From: Novakomyces olei
Lineage: Eukaryota > Ascomycota > Novakomycetes > Novakomycetales > Novakomycetaceae
Direction of reading: 5' to 3'
Assembly: GCA_016906335.1 (NCBI GenBank)
Contig: JADEYG010000004.1
Span: 781,001-845,000, forward strand
DNA: 64,000 bases
Of this stretch, positions 33,784-42,952 are shown in pieces (positions within the stretch are counted from its first letter, which is position 1; every line of letters begins with the position of its first letter). The notes beneath the pieces are model-generated. The model saw only the letters and a program-made list of their open reading frames with translations, had not been told where the DNA came from and did no database searches. The translations under genes and the position numbers were made by a program.

Positions 33784-33805
33784 GACCACCCGTGGTCTAT
33801 AAATA
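33784..33805 (+). promoter_or_regulatory. Inverted repeat GACCAC-CC-GTGGTC joined to a TATA box
   Basis: A perfect 6-bp inverted repeat is followed with no gap by TATAAATA (33798-33805), a strong core-promoter look. The nearest start codon downstream is the TFIIS-domain gene about 300 bp away, so the transcript either has a long leader or is non-coding. Confidence 0.45.
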
Positions 33806-34101
33806 GGGACCCATTCGTTCATAGTTCTACGTAGTTTAATATTAATCTTAGTGCTTGAAATCAAACAGCCTCAGGACGCCGTTATCCTATAGCTCCGCCT
33901 ATTATTATAACAGCGCGCTGCTATCTTGCGATAGTTAGGTTACTTAAATTATATATATATTGGTTTACATAATATAGTGTACAATAATATTAATAATAAT
34001 GGATTTAACGATTTCATTGCATTTTAACAACCAAATTACTCTTGTATACATAATAAATAATAAATAATAATGCTCCATAATTAGGCAAACGCTAAGACGT
34101 C

Positions 34102-34588
34102 ATGGAAGACATTCGGCAAAAGAGCATTGACGCGCTCGTCCACGAGTTGAAGCAGGCAACTGGCCACGCGGATGATGATCAAGTAAAACAAGCAGCAGCG
34201 CGTGCTGAAGAAGCTGTTTACGCGCATCACCAGGGCGACACAGGCAACGCTTACCGTGGTGATTTGCGTACGAGGTAAGCATCCTAGGGAAACGCGTCGT
34301 TGACCCTAATATAGGATAATGAACGTCAAAGATAACCCCAAATTGGCTCTACGGCTCATTTCTGGAGCTTTAGCACCCGAGCGGTTTGCAGTAATGACGG
34401 ACGAGGATATGGCGAGTGAGCGAAGACGGTCGGAGAACGAACGGCTTGAAAGGGAGGCTTTACGTGAAACTATTGGCATTGATGGGCTACGTAAACATGC
34501 GCCTGTAGATTTTCAGGATCAGCAACAGGGCCGTGTCCTCAACTCTGGGCAGGATGGACTCGAGTATGAGCCTCCGAGCTCGGGCTGA
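34102..34588 (+). CDS. Stand-alone TFIIS central (TFS2M) domain protein
   Basis: Exons 34102-34274 and 34315-34588 join in phase 2 to 148 aa. Residues 3 to about 112 match the TFIIS central domain: DIRQKSIDALVHEL, EEAVYAHHQGDTGNAYRGDL, RTRIMNVKDNPKLALRLISG, LAPERFAVMTDEDMASE and RRRSENERLEREALRE. That domain binds Pol II. The N-terminal LW domain and the C-terminal zinc ribbon with the catalytic acidic pair are both absent, and no cysteines or CxxC motifs follow in any frame before POL1. It could bind polymerase without stimulating RNA cleavage. It may be a paralogue of a full TFIIS elsewhere. Confidence 0.82.
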
Positions 34589-34947
34589 TTGCCGGGCTGA
34601 GTGCCGGGCTGAGTGCCGGGCTGATTGCTAGGCTTGCGCGGTGATGCTTGTGTGGACAATACAAGGCTGGAGCTTTTGATGATGGGTCCAGCCTAAGCTT
34701 ATACTTTACTAATTTAATTAAATTTAATTCAAAATAATTTACTCAATTTTATTAATTAATTAATTAAATTAATTAATTAACTAATTGAATAATTTTTTCT
34801 TTGTTTATACCACTGGATTCAAGAACATGCGCGTCACTGACATATGCGCTCAATTGCACCATTGAAGACCGTTGCCTGATACATGAATGGATGGATGGAT
34901 ACATGGATACATGGATGGATGGATTTATTATTAATCACTATATATAA
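34589..34947. other. Convergent 3' gap with small repeats
   Basis: GCCGGGCTGAGT is repeated three to four times at 34589-34622, a TTAATTAA-rich tract lies at about 34715-34790, and GGAT/ACAT repeats at about 34884-34925. No gene. Confidence 0.65.
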
Positions 34948-37900
34948 TTACATAAAACTAAAGATCGTACCCAAGTCCACGAATCGGCGTCCCGATTTTT
35001 CGAGGTACGCTTGCACGATACCGCGCAGGCTCTGCAACTGTGCTCTATTCCGTTCCGCCATCACTTTCACTGCCTCCGGCACAGATGCATCCGACTTGGC
35101 CCGGTCAACATCAAATAGGGTGGACAAGTACAGCAGCTGATTATAGAGCTGCTTGTCACTATACTCATAGTGGACAATACCCCTGCAGCCGGGCCGGAGA
35201 CACCGTTTGCCATAGACGCAGACCTGCCGAGTACGCAGTCCGCAAGCAGGATCGTCACACACAACAATTGCATTATAATATCGATCAATATGCTGACGGA
35301 TCTGCCTGACCAGTTGAGCAGCTACGCGGGGAAAAGGTACGATTACAAGGTCACCAGCAGCCTCTGCGCCTGGACCCTCTACCTTGACTTTTGCCTCTTG
35401 TTGCTCATTTTCTTGCAAGTCGACGCCGAGTCCGTTGGCGGATAATCTGGTAGAGGCATGAGCGAGTCCACGAAATGCAAACACTGCAGATTCCTCCTTC
35501 CTATCACCAGCGTCCAGCATTAACGGCTCAGCGTCACGGAACCGTTCGGCATCGCTGAGCTGGCTCTCAAAAGGCTCAATCGTATGGCTGGATAGGGCGC
35601 TGTCTCCGCCTTCAAGAGAATGAACCTGGTACTTGCGAGGATCAAGGCCCAGGCACTCGGCAATCCTGGTCCTGTCTGTGCCCTGAATCGGAGCACACAG
35701 CCGTTCCATGGGCGGAAGAATCTGATTGGCCAAGTAGTATGTCCAGTCCAGATGCTTCGAATTGCCGTCACGTGCATGGACGTCCTGTGGCGAACACGCT
35801 CTGTCAGCCACGTGACCCTGACCCGCCGTAATAACAAAGGGGATTACGTCATGGACACGTACAGTATCGCCCTTGGCTTTCCGCTTGAGTGCGACTTGAA
35901 CATGGGGCATTGTTTTGCCGTTTGGGTACTCTTCCGGATTCTTTCCCAGAGCATTGTATATAATAAACTTGTTGAGGGGCACTTTGCCCGCCCTTACAGT
36001 CTCCGCCAGCTGGCCCAGGTACTCGTGGATGCTTTCTACAACAATTTCAGTAGGCTGACCAGACAAAATCTTGTCGAGCGCAAAAGCTGAGGCTTCTTTT
36101 GATAGCGCACAGTACTCTCGCCGACGCATATCGAGTCCTTTGACATCGACCTTTGTGCTAAGGATCCCATTGGACTGCTCAATGAGACTGAGAGCAGCAT
36201 ACTTTTTCTTTGCATGCAACAGGATTCGCTGGTAAACGTTGTCAATATCGATCTCCAGCAGCCTGTAACGCTCATTGACCAGTTTTTTAAACTCGTTGCC
36301 AATCCTCATGGCCTCCACCATATTGTCAACGTTTGTATTAATCATGACGGAATCAGTGTCTCCGTAAATTACTTGCAGCATCATTGACTCGGCAAGCTCC
36401 TTTGTATCCATCAGCACTTGCCTGCCCTTGTACGTTGTCAGCACGGCTAATGGCCGAGCGTAAAAGCGTGATTTCGTATACCCCAGGCACCCGTACATCG
36501 AATTGGCTGTCAATTTAAGCGCCTGCTGTTTGATGTCCCATTGCAGGCGCTGAACATTTGTGGCCTTTTTGTCCTTCATCAGGGTTTTCACCTGCCGACG
36601 TCTGTTTACTAGTGTCGAAATTAATCGGGGAAGGATCCCCTGTTTTACATCCGAGCTGGGCGGGTCAGGGACTGCCTCCTCTTCTTGTGTGCCATCGCTG
36701 CTGGTCTCTCGGTCGACAGTGGTAAAGCAGATATTATACTCTTGTATAATACTGGGGTAAAGGGAATTAAAATCCATGACGAGTATGAATCTGTCATACA
36801 GACCCTTTTGCGGCTCAAAGACAAGGCCTCCCTTGTACTTGTCCCGCTTTTTGGCTCCGACAGACGCGTCCTCTTCATCTGCCACAGCGTCCCTTCGCTC
36901 ATACATCGCCTTGTCGGGGCAGATATACTTGTTTTTGTGAAACTCGTGCAGCAAAATGTATTCGTTCCTCTCTGCACGGGTCCCCGTGAGCGTACGTGAC
37001 CAGGAATTACCGGCCAAGTTTGTCAGAATCTTTGTGAGTGGCAGCATTTGGATATTAAGCCCTACAGCGGCAATAAAGTACGTGTCTGCCTCTGCATGGG
37101 CAATAAAGTCCATCAGCCCTCTGGCATTCGCTGCCCAGGTACGTAGAGATTTTGCTACATCAATCTCTTGACGCTTAACCCCCAGTTGCGTATCAACAAT
37201 CTCCGACAGACTCCAACTCTGTGCCTTTATCAATGACCTGCCCAGCTCGTTTGCCAAATCACAGGCAAGCCTGCCCGCTCCAATCTGCTTTTCCAAGTAC
37301 ATTTGTGAGCGTGCACCATTGCTTGAATGCTGAGCCGCCTTGGGCCATTGGCTGCGACGAACACGGCCGATTCTGTGCCAGTTGGGTGTATTGCACTCCT
37401 TCATTCGCGATATCAAGATAGGGTAGCCCACTTGGTCCCATTCATGGCCCATAATAACGTCCGGGTCAATGTTTTGCACACGTGTGATAAACGTGTTTAA
37501 TAATGCCGACTCTGTACGTTCAGCACGGATAGTACTGCTGCCGTTTGCGGCTGCAGATGATTTGGAGGCCGCCTCCTTCTCAAAGCCGATAGGAAACAGT
37601 CGGTCAAAGGGCCGAATAATTGTAAACGTTCGTGATCGCAGCTTTTCTGCCGGCAGAGGCTCGTCCAGGGAAACGCTTTCATAGACCCGAGCAGTAATAG
37701 ATACAATCTCCTGCCTGTTTGTCTTTGCATTTACCACTGTACGCAATGCCACCGACATTACAGTCAGCAAAGGCGTCTCCCGTCTGCCCGCTGGAGGCTC
37801 TGGCAGAGGCTGAACATGATCAATATCGTCTACTCGCATTTCCAAACGGCACCAGGACGAGTTTGCGACTGTAAACTGTGGAGCCTCGACCCTCAGCCAG

Positions 37901-39423
37901 CAGGGACCCATTATATTACGTGCAAGAACAAACTGCTCAAACATACCCGTGTTTGTTCCAAAGACATGGCTAAACGCTTCGCCCTCGAGTGCAGCAGGAA
38001 GCTGCCTAGTGTAAGGCACAAGCGTCTTCAAGTAATCGCTCTGTGCAGGGATCCCGGGCAGTTCAAAGGCGTAGCGCCGGTTAGAGACTTTTGACTTGTA
38101 ATCACGGATGCCTGCTTTACTGTATAGCCGGGATACTTCATCATACACATCGGCCATGCCGACCTCAATCTGTGTGTCCCTGCCTTGGATTTTTTTGTAC
38201 TCCCGAGGCAGGAAATAGACGTTTCGCAATATACCATCGACCTTGAGCAGGGCGGATACGTACGTGCCGCTGCGATGGTCAAGGACTTTGCCAAACAGGT
38301 AGAGGCACGTGCCGAGCTCCAAGTAGTCCATCCAAAAGAATGGGACACTGCCGTCCTTCTCCACACAGTCAGACGGCGGGATTTTGACGCCAGCAAAGCC
38401 ATTACTGCTGCTGACTTGAGAGCTAGAATGGAGCGGATCGGGGTCGGAAGCTGTTTCCAGCTTTTCGTTTATAGAGTTCCACGCAGAAGTGTCGATCGTG
38501 TCCGCATCAACCTCAGAGCTAGGCGCATTTTCAAGGGGAGCTATTACTTTTTTGGTGGCACTGATAGACCTGACTTGCCGTGCAGGACCAGAATGTGCAC
38601 TGAGCTGTTTGGCAGAAAACTCGTCTTCGTCTTCCTCCTCCTCCTCGCTTTTATAGTTGAATTCTTCTTCTGCTGCCACAATACTGGTGTCTACTACCTC
38701 TTGTTTAACCGGTTTCAGTGGACCAGGTCTGCGCTCTGTTGGATCGTGCACAACTGTATTATCCAGTTCTTCTCGATCCTTTCCCACGAGGTCAGCTGAG
38801 GGATCAGACGGAGGACTGCTCGGCAGATCGGGCTTCAGCGGGCTTTGGTTGATGACATTACGTAGCGGCGGACTGGAAAACCGTTTAGCGCGTTTGACTG
38901 ATCGGTCGGCTTGCAGACTGTCTCGCGGCTTACGCGTTGCTCCACCATCGCTTCCGATATCCGCAAGAATAGACGCCATAAAATCCTGATCTTCCTCGCG
39001 TAAACCTGCCTGCCGTTCCTTCGGCACACCGGGAGAGGGAGCAACGATATTGCGTCGTTGGAAAAAGGCGCTAATAGGGCCTTCTTTGTGCCTCTTGCTG
39101 TCTGCAAAGGGATTAGATCAAATAAATATATCAATTATTGCCGTACCTTTAGACTGCTTTTTAGAAGCCTTCTCTTCTCCTTCACTGTCAGACCGATCAA
39201 ACTCGTCCTGACCATTGTCCACGTAGCCCTCACCGTTGTCATCGACTACAAAATCATCCTGATCCAAACGCGCTCTAACGATCCGCCGATAACGGTCGTC
39301 ATCGACCTCGTCATAGATGTCATTGGTGGCATCTGTCGTGTCCACATAAGACGCACCGCGTTTCTTGCCTGTGCGTTTCAGTTCGCGGAGTTCCTGCAAC
39401 CGCGCCAACCGTGCGGCCGACAT
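34948..39423 (-). CDS. POL1: DNA polymerase alpha catalytic subunit
   Basis: Exons 39423-39147 and 39101-34948 give 1476 aa, as in yeast Pol1 (about 1468). Family-B motifs: DFNSLYPSIIQEYNICF (A), KLTANSMYGCLGYTKSRFYA (B) and YGDTDSV (C). The exonuclease region is present but degenerate, as expected for Pol alpha. The C-terminus has the cysteine clusters (CDDPACGLRTRQ, KRCLRPGC) that bind zinc and the B subunit. The N-terminal tail contains EDQDFMASILADI (about residues 129-141), resembling the Ctf4-interacting box of yeast Pol1, and E-G-P-I-S-A-F-F (about 99-106), resembling a PCNA-binding box with E for Q. It extends RNA primers at replication forks. Start: the first ATG; an in-frame TTG lies two codons earlier. 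Confidence 0.97.
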
Positions 39424-39545
39424 CGCCAATTGTTTGCGCGTAAAACGCGTCGAATGGAGTTTACGTGTTTTTGTATTATATAAATTAATTAATTGAATAA
39501 TTAAGTGAATAATTGACTGAATAATGAATGGATCAATTAATTAAA

Positions 39546-39604
39546 TAGTAATTAATAGTAATTAATAGTAATTAATAGTAATTAATAGTAATTAATAGTG
39601 ATTA
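39546..39604. repeat. 10-bp tandem repeat TAGTAATTAA
   Basis: About five to six copies of a 10-bp AT-rich unit in the POL1-RPL7 divergent gap. Confidence 0.9.
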
Positions 39605-39745
39605 AATATTACAAACAAGCAAACCAAAAGCGCTCTTCACAAGTAGCACTATGTGCACAGTTATATTACGCACGGATTACAAAGAGGACAGCTGTAATAT
39701 TACTTGTAAACCAACAGGATAGCCATAATCAAATACATGTGCGTT

Positions 39746-39771
39746 GCCCAACCCTAACCTAACCATGACTG
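39746..39771 (+). promoter_or_regulatory. HomolE/HomolD-like element of RPL7
   Basis: GCCCAACCCTAACCT, identical to the RPS14 element, ends 73 bp before the ATG. It is followed by CATGACTG, whose reverse complement CAGTCATG is one base from the HomolD consensus CAGTCACG. Confidence 0.65.
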
Positions 39772-39832
39772 CCAGTCTCTTATACACACAATACACAAGA
39801 GTGTAGAGTCCAGCAAACACACATCAGACTCA

Positions 39833-40915
39833 ATGGCTCCGTAAGTGTAGGTAAAGGCACTGCATTCACTAACAATTCTCAGGACAGTACCGACGAAAGA
39901 GCAGCTGCTCGAGCCTGAGACGCTTCTGAAGAAGCGCAAGGCCAACGAAAAGTCTCGCCAAGAAAAGCTTACTGCTTTGGCCGAGCGTCGCAAGGTACGA
40001 GTAGGCCGATGTGATTGTGCGGACATGTTGGCAAAGATTCTGGAGAGGTGTGACGCTGTGACATGCTGTTCTGCTCTATTGGCTATAAAATAGCTGGAAA
40101 ACGCATGATTGTCCCGTGATGCATACCATATCAGCAGACTAGCTACGGCAATGCTGTCGCAATTTTTAACCATCTTTCGGGTCTGAGGGATATAGAGAAC
40201 AGTGTACATTGGAACATTACCCTCCAATCTTTGCAATGCCCTTGCAATCACAACGCCATTCTGCAAACCAATTACTAACGTTATAAAGGCTTCTAAACAG
40301 AAACGCGAGGTTATCTTTAAGCGCGCTGAGCAGTATGTGAAGGAATACCAGGACGCAGAGAAGGAGAAGATCCGCCTCAACCGTCTTGCACGCAAGGAGG
40401 GCAATTTCTATGTCTCTTCTGAACCCAAGCTCGCCTTCGTCGTCCGCATCCGTGGTATCAACAAGATTGCTCCGAAGCCACGCAAAATTTTGCAGCTCCT
40501 CCGCCTGATTCAGATCAACAACGGCGTCTTTCTCAAATTGACCAAAGCTACCCTGCAAATGCTGCAGCTCGTTGAGCCGTATGTCACGTACGGTGAGCCT
40601 AATCTCAAATCTGTGCGTGAGCTACTGTACAAGCGCGGCTTTGGCAAGATCAACCGACAGCGGATTCCTCTTACGGACAACGCCATCATCGAGGAGAATC
40701 TGGGCAAGTTCTCTATCATTTCTATTGAGGACGTGATCCACGAGATCTTCACTGTTGGCCCCAACTTTAAGCAGGTCAACAACTTTTTGTGGCCATTCCA
40801 GCTCTCTAACCCCAACGGCGGCTGGCGCACACGCAAATTCAAGCACTTTATTGAGGGCGGTGATACTGGTAACCGGGCAGAGAACATCAACAAGCTCATC
40901 CGCCAAATGTCATAG
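39833..40915 (+). CDS. RPL7: Large ribosomal subunit protein uL30 (Rpl7)
   Basis: Exons 39833-39840 (8 nt), 39883-39994 and 40289-40915 give 248 aa. Signatures: a lysine-rich N-terminal extension; [71 protein letters not shown]; and the C-terminal [24 protein letters not shown]. Intron 2 is 294 nt, far longer than most introns here, and hosts a C/D snoRNA, as the yeast RPL7 genes do. Confidence 0.97.
40111..40192 (+). ncRNA. Box C/D snoRNA in RPL7 intron 2 (snR39 type)
   Basis: A C box GTGATGC (40116-40122, one base off RTGATGA) and D box CTGA (40183-40186) are flanked by a terminal stem, TCCC before C and GGGA after D. Directly 5' of the D box, ACCATCTTTCGGGT is perfectly complementary to ACCCGAAAGATGGT, a highly conserved stretch of large-subunit rRNA (from memory, around yeast 25S nt 800-815). 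The fifth guide base upstream of box D pairs with the G of CCCGAAAG, predicting 2'-O-methylation there (the yeast Gm805 equivalent). Yeast RPL7A and RPL7B introns host snR39 and snR59, which act two bases away on A807. No clear C'/D' pair was seen. Confidence 0.78.
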
Positions 40916-41402
40916 GCATTGCATGAGATAATAAAAGCATTGGCTAATGTAGTGAATTTAGAATGTAGAAATCAACAGCTGTTATCGTACTCGCACCTCT
41001 GTACGAAGACAATGCAAGGCAGTTTTTGTAGACGTGTACATTTCAAATATACATAAATATAATGATACTGACCATAATATGGACCATAGCTACTCGCTAT
41101 ATGTTCATCGCTTTATAGTTTCATCGCTTTTAGTCTCCCATTATATCTCTGCTATATTCTCTACTATATCTTCACTAAATATTATCGATCGCTATATATA
41201 TATTATTCATCAGTATTTTCACTATATTCTCCATCGCCATAGTCTTCCACTAAATATTATTCACTAAAAATTCGTCGCCTATTCTCTATATTCATATATT
41301 CTCTATATTCATATATTCTCTATATTCATATATTCTCTATATTCATATATACGTACGCAAAAGGCCATTCGCTGCGAGTATGAACTCCAATGAGGTGGGC
41401 TG
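40916..41402. other. Gap with 17-bp repeat and uORF leader
   Basis: AT-rich. It contains the 17-bp array at 41281-41352 and the leader of the LRR-like gene, with a 7-codon uORF at 41380-41403. No other gene. Confidence 0.6.
41281..41352. repeat. 17-bp tandem repeat TCTCTATATTCATATAT
   Basis: Four exact copies with starts 17 bp apart (41283, 41300, 41317, 41334), about 50 bp upstream of the LRR-like gene. Confidence 0.93.
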
Positions 41403-41403
41403 A
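41380..41403 (+). promoter_or_regulatory. uORF overlapping the LRR-like gene start (TGATG)
   Basis: ATG AAC TCC AAT GAG GTG GGC TGA. The last base of its stop is the first base of the main ATG (41403). Such overlap permits termination-reinitiation and could set translation level. Confidence 0.5.
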
Positions 41404-42620
41404 TGGTGCGCAAGTCCGAGCGCAGCAGACTGCGCTCTATTTCTCAGCGCTATCAGCAATCCAACAGGCCTCAGTCTGCCAACAGTGATCCCGTTGAGGA
41501 GACGCTCCGAGAACGTCTTGATCGTTTGAGAGCGCAGGCTCTGCGTGAGCAGGTCAGCAGGCGGACAAAGCTTTCAAATTCAAATGGTGCGAGTACGAAT
41601 GCGGGCGGGGACAGTGCCTTTTCCGGCAGCCTGAGAGTGACTGCGAAAAAGCCTCAGTCTAGTGGACGAGCAAGTGGGCCTCGTGAACCGCCTTCGTGGT
41701 CCGTTAAAGGCGAATACGCTACTCAACGCGCTTACCTGGCCAATCAACGGGCCATGCGCTCGGCTCTATCAGCGGCAGATCCTGTAAAAGACCTGGAGAG
41801 ACGTGCAAAAGCACTCAATCTCGAAATTGGCACACGGAATTGTCTCTATGCACAGTGCATGCGTACTCTGGCTCGGCATTGGATTCTGTATGCCGAGTTT
41901 GCCAGGGACAGTGTGGCTGTTTTGTCGAGCGGGCAGAGGCAGATTCTCCTCCTCGAGATTGCCCAGACTTTTCTCGAAGATTTCTTGCACTGCTCAGAAC
42001 TGGAGGAGCAGGGGTTTCCCGCCGCTGGCTGTAGGGACTGCCTGCACTTTTGTTTTCCCGAGCACGAGAACAGTGCTCGGGCACTTGATCTTTCTTACTG
42101 TAATATTACACCAGTAACCTTGCAGCAGATCTTTCCCAAGCCGAGCGGGCATGCGTCACCGGAATCGTGGGAATCGAGGCACGAGCAGTTCTCACGTTTA
42201 TCCGCCTTGGCTCTGAATGGCGCTGATTTGAGTGGCGGTCCTACAGCCATAGCGGCTCTTTCACGGTCTATACCGAAAAGCGTTACGCGTCTAAGTCTTG
42301 CTTACTGCTCTGGACTCGCAGTGGCAAGTCTCCTAACAATGGCTCGGCATTTAAACTCGCTCGAGATGCTGGATTTGACTGGTGTAGCGCTTGTAGATGC
42401 CGCGTGTGTAGAAGACGCACTTTGCAGCCTTCCCTGGGGGCAAGTATGGCAATTGCTCACTGAAATCTGGCTTCCAGATGGCCAGAAAGTAATATGCGAT
42501 GCTACACGTGACCACGGCCGGCGTTTGCATGGACGCGCCGCCGATGTGCTTCAGTGCATGCTGTCGCGACGGAGCAAGCCTGCGCAATCTTTTACTACTT
42601 TTGCAGATTTTGAGGATTGA
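41403..42620 (+). CDS. Leucine-rich-repeat-like protein, unknown
   Basis: Intronless, 405 aa. Residues 1-120 are basic, Ser/Arg/Gln-rich and disordered (MVRKSERSRLRSISQRYQQS). A helical, cysteine-containing middle (RNCLYAQCMRTLARHWILYA, GCRDCLHFCF) follows. From about residue 220 there are degenerate leucine-rich repeats: ARALDLSYCNITPVTL, LSALALNGADLSG, VTRLSLAYCSGLAVASLL and LEMLDLTGVALVDAACV, spaced about 25-30 residues apart as in RNase-inhibitor or F-box type LRRs. No F-box is visible. A scaffold or adaptor role is inferred from fold only. Confidence 0.72.
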   Translation: MVRKSERSRLRSISQRYQQSNRPQSANSDPVEETLRERLDRLRAQALREQVSRRTKLSNSNGASTNAGGDSAFSGSLRVTAKKPQSSGRASGPREPPSWSVKGEYATQRAYLANQRAMRSALSAADPVKDLERRAKALNLEIGTRNCLYAQCMRTLARHWILYAEFARDSVAVLSSGQRQILLLEIAQTFLEDFLHCSELEEQGFPAAGCRDCLHFCFPEHENSARALDLSYCNITPVTLQQIFPKPSGHASPESWESRHEQFSRLSALALNGADLSGGPTAIAALSRSIPKSVTRLSLAYCSGLAVASLLTMARHLNSLEMLDLTGVALVDAACVEDALCSLPWGQVWQLLTEIWLPDGQKVICDATRDHGRRLHGRAADVLQCMLSRRSKPAQSFTTFADFED

Positions 42621-42952
42621 ACAAGCAACAGTGAAAGAAAGTCCAAATCTACACATAACGGATGAAAAATAATGAAAAATAGGTGTAAAAAGAAAGAATA
42701 GAAAATAATAAATAATAAATAATAAATAATAAATAATAAATAATAAATAATAAATAATAAATAATAAATAATAAATAATAAATAGAAAATAAAAAATAGA
42801 AAATAGAAAATCGATAATATTAAGTATTGACAATCAATAAACATGAACAATGAATAGTATACTATATACATCACAATGATTTATTAATTACAGCCTACCA
42901 ATCTAAAGATCAGCTCTAACATTGCACGCATTTACGGCTGTATAATGCTATT
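42621..42952. other. Convergent 3' gap with 7-bp repeat
   Basis: Between the LRR-like gene and PIK1. AT-rich and dominated by the AATAATA array at 42701-42784. No gene. Confidence 0.75.
42701..42784. repeat. 7-bp tandem repeat (AATAATA)n
   Basis: About 11-12 copies of a heptamer. ORFs reading isoleucine/tyrosine/leucine through it are artefacts. Confidence 0.9.

Larger units (their letters stand above)
33354..34101. other. Divergent region, RPS14 / TFIIS-domain gene
   Basis: Contains the RPS14 promoter element (33415-33438) and an inverted repeat with TATA box (33784-33805). The stretch after that TATA has no ORF. An AT-rich tail leads to the ATG at 34102. Confidence 0.55.
39424..39832. other. 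Divergent promoter region POL1 / RPL7
   Basis: Contains an AT-rich tract with a 10-bp tandem repeat (39546-39604) and, nearer RPL7, the HomolE/HomolD-like element. No gene. Confidence 0.7.

Noticed and set aside
33650-33910. Possible mobile-element end around the TATA-bearing stretch
   Set aside because: A short CCCAACAT direct repeat and TATA were noted, but no terminal repeats, target duplication or coding remnants.
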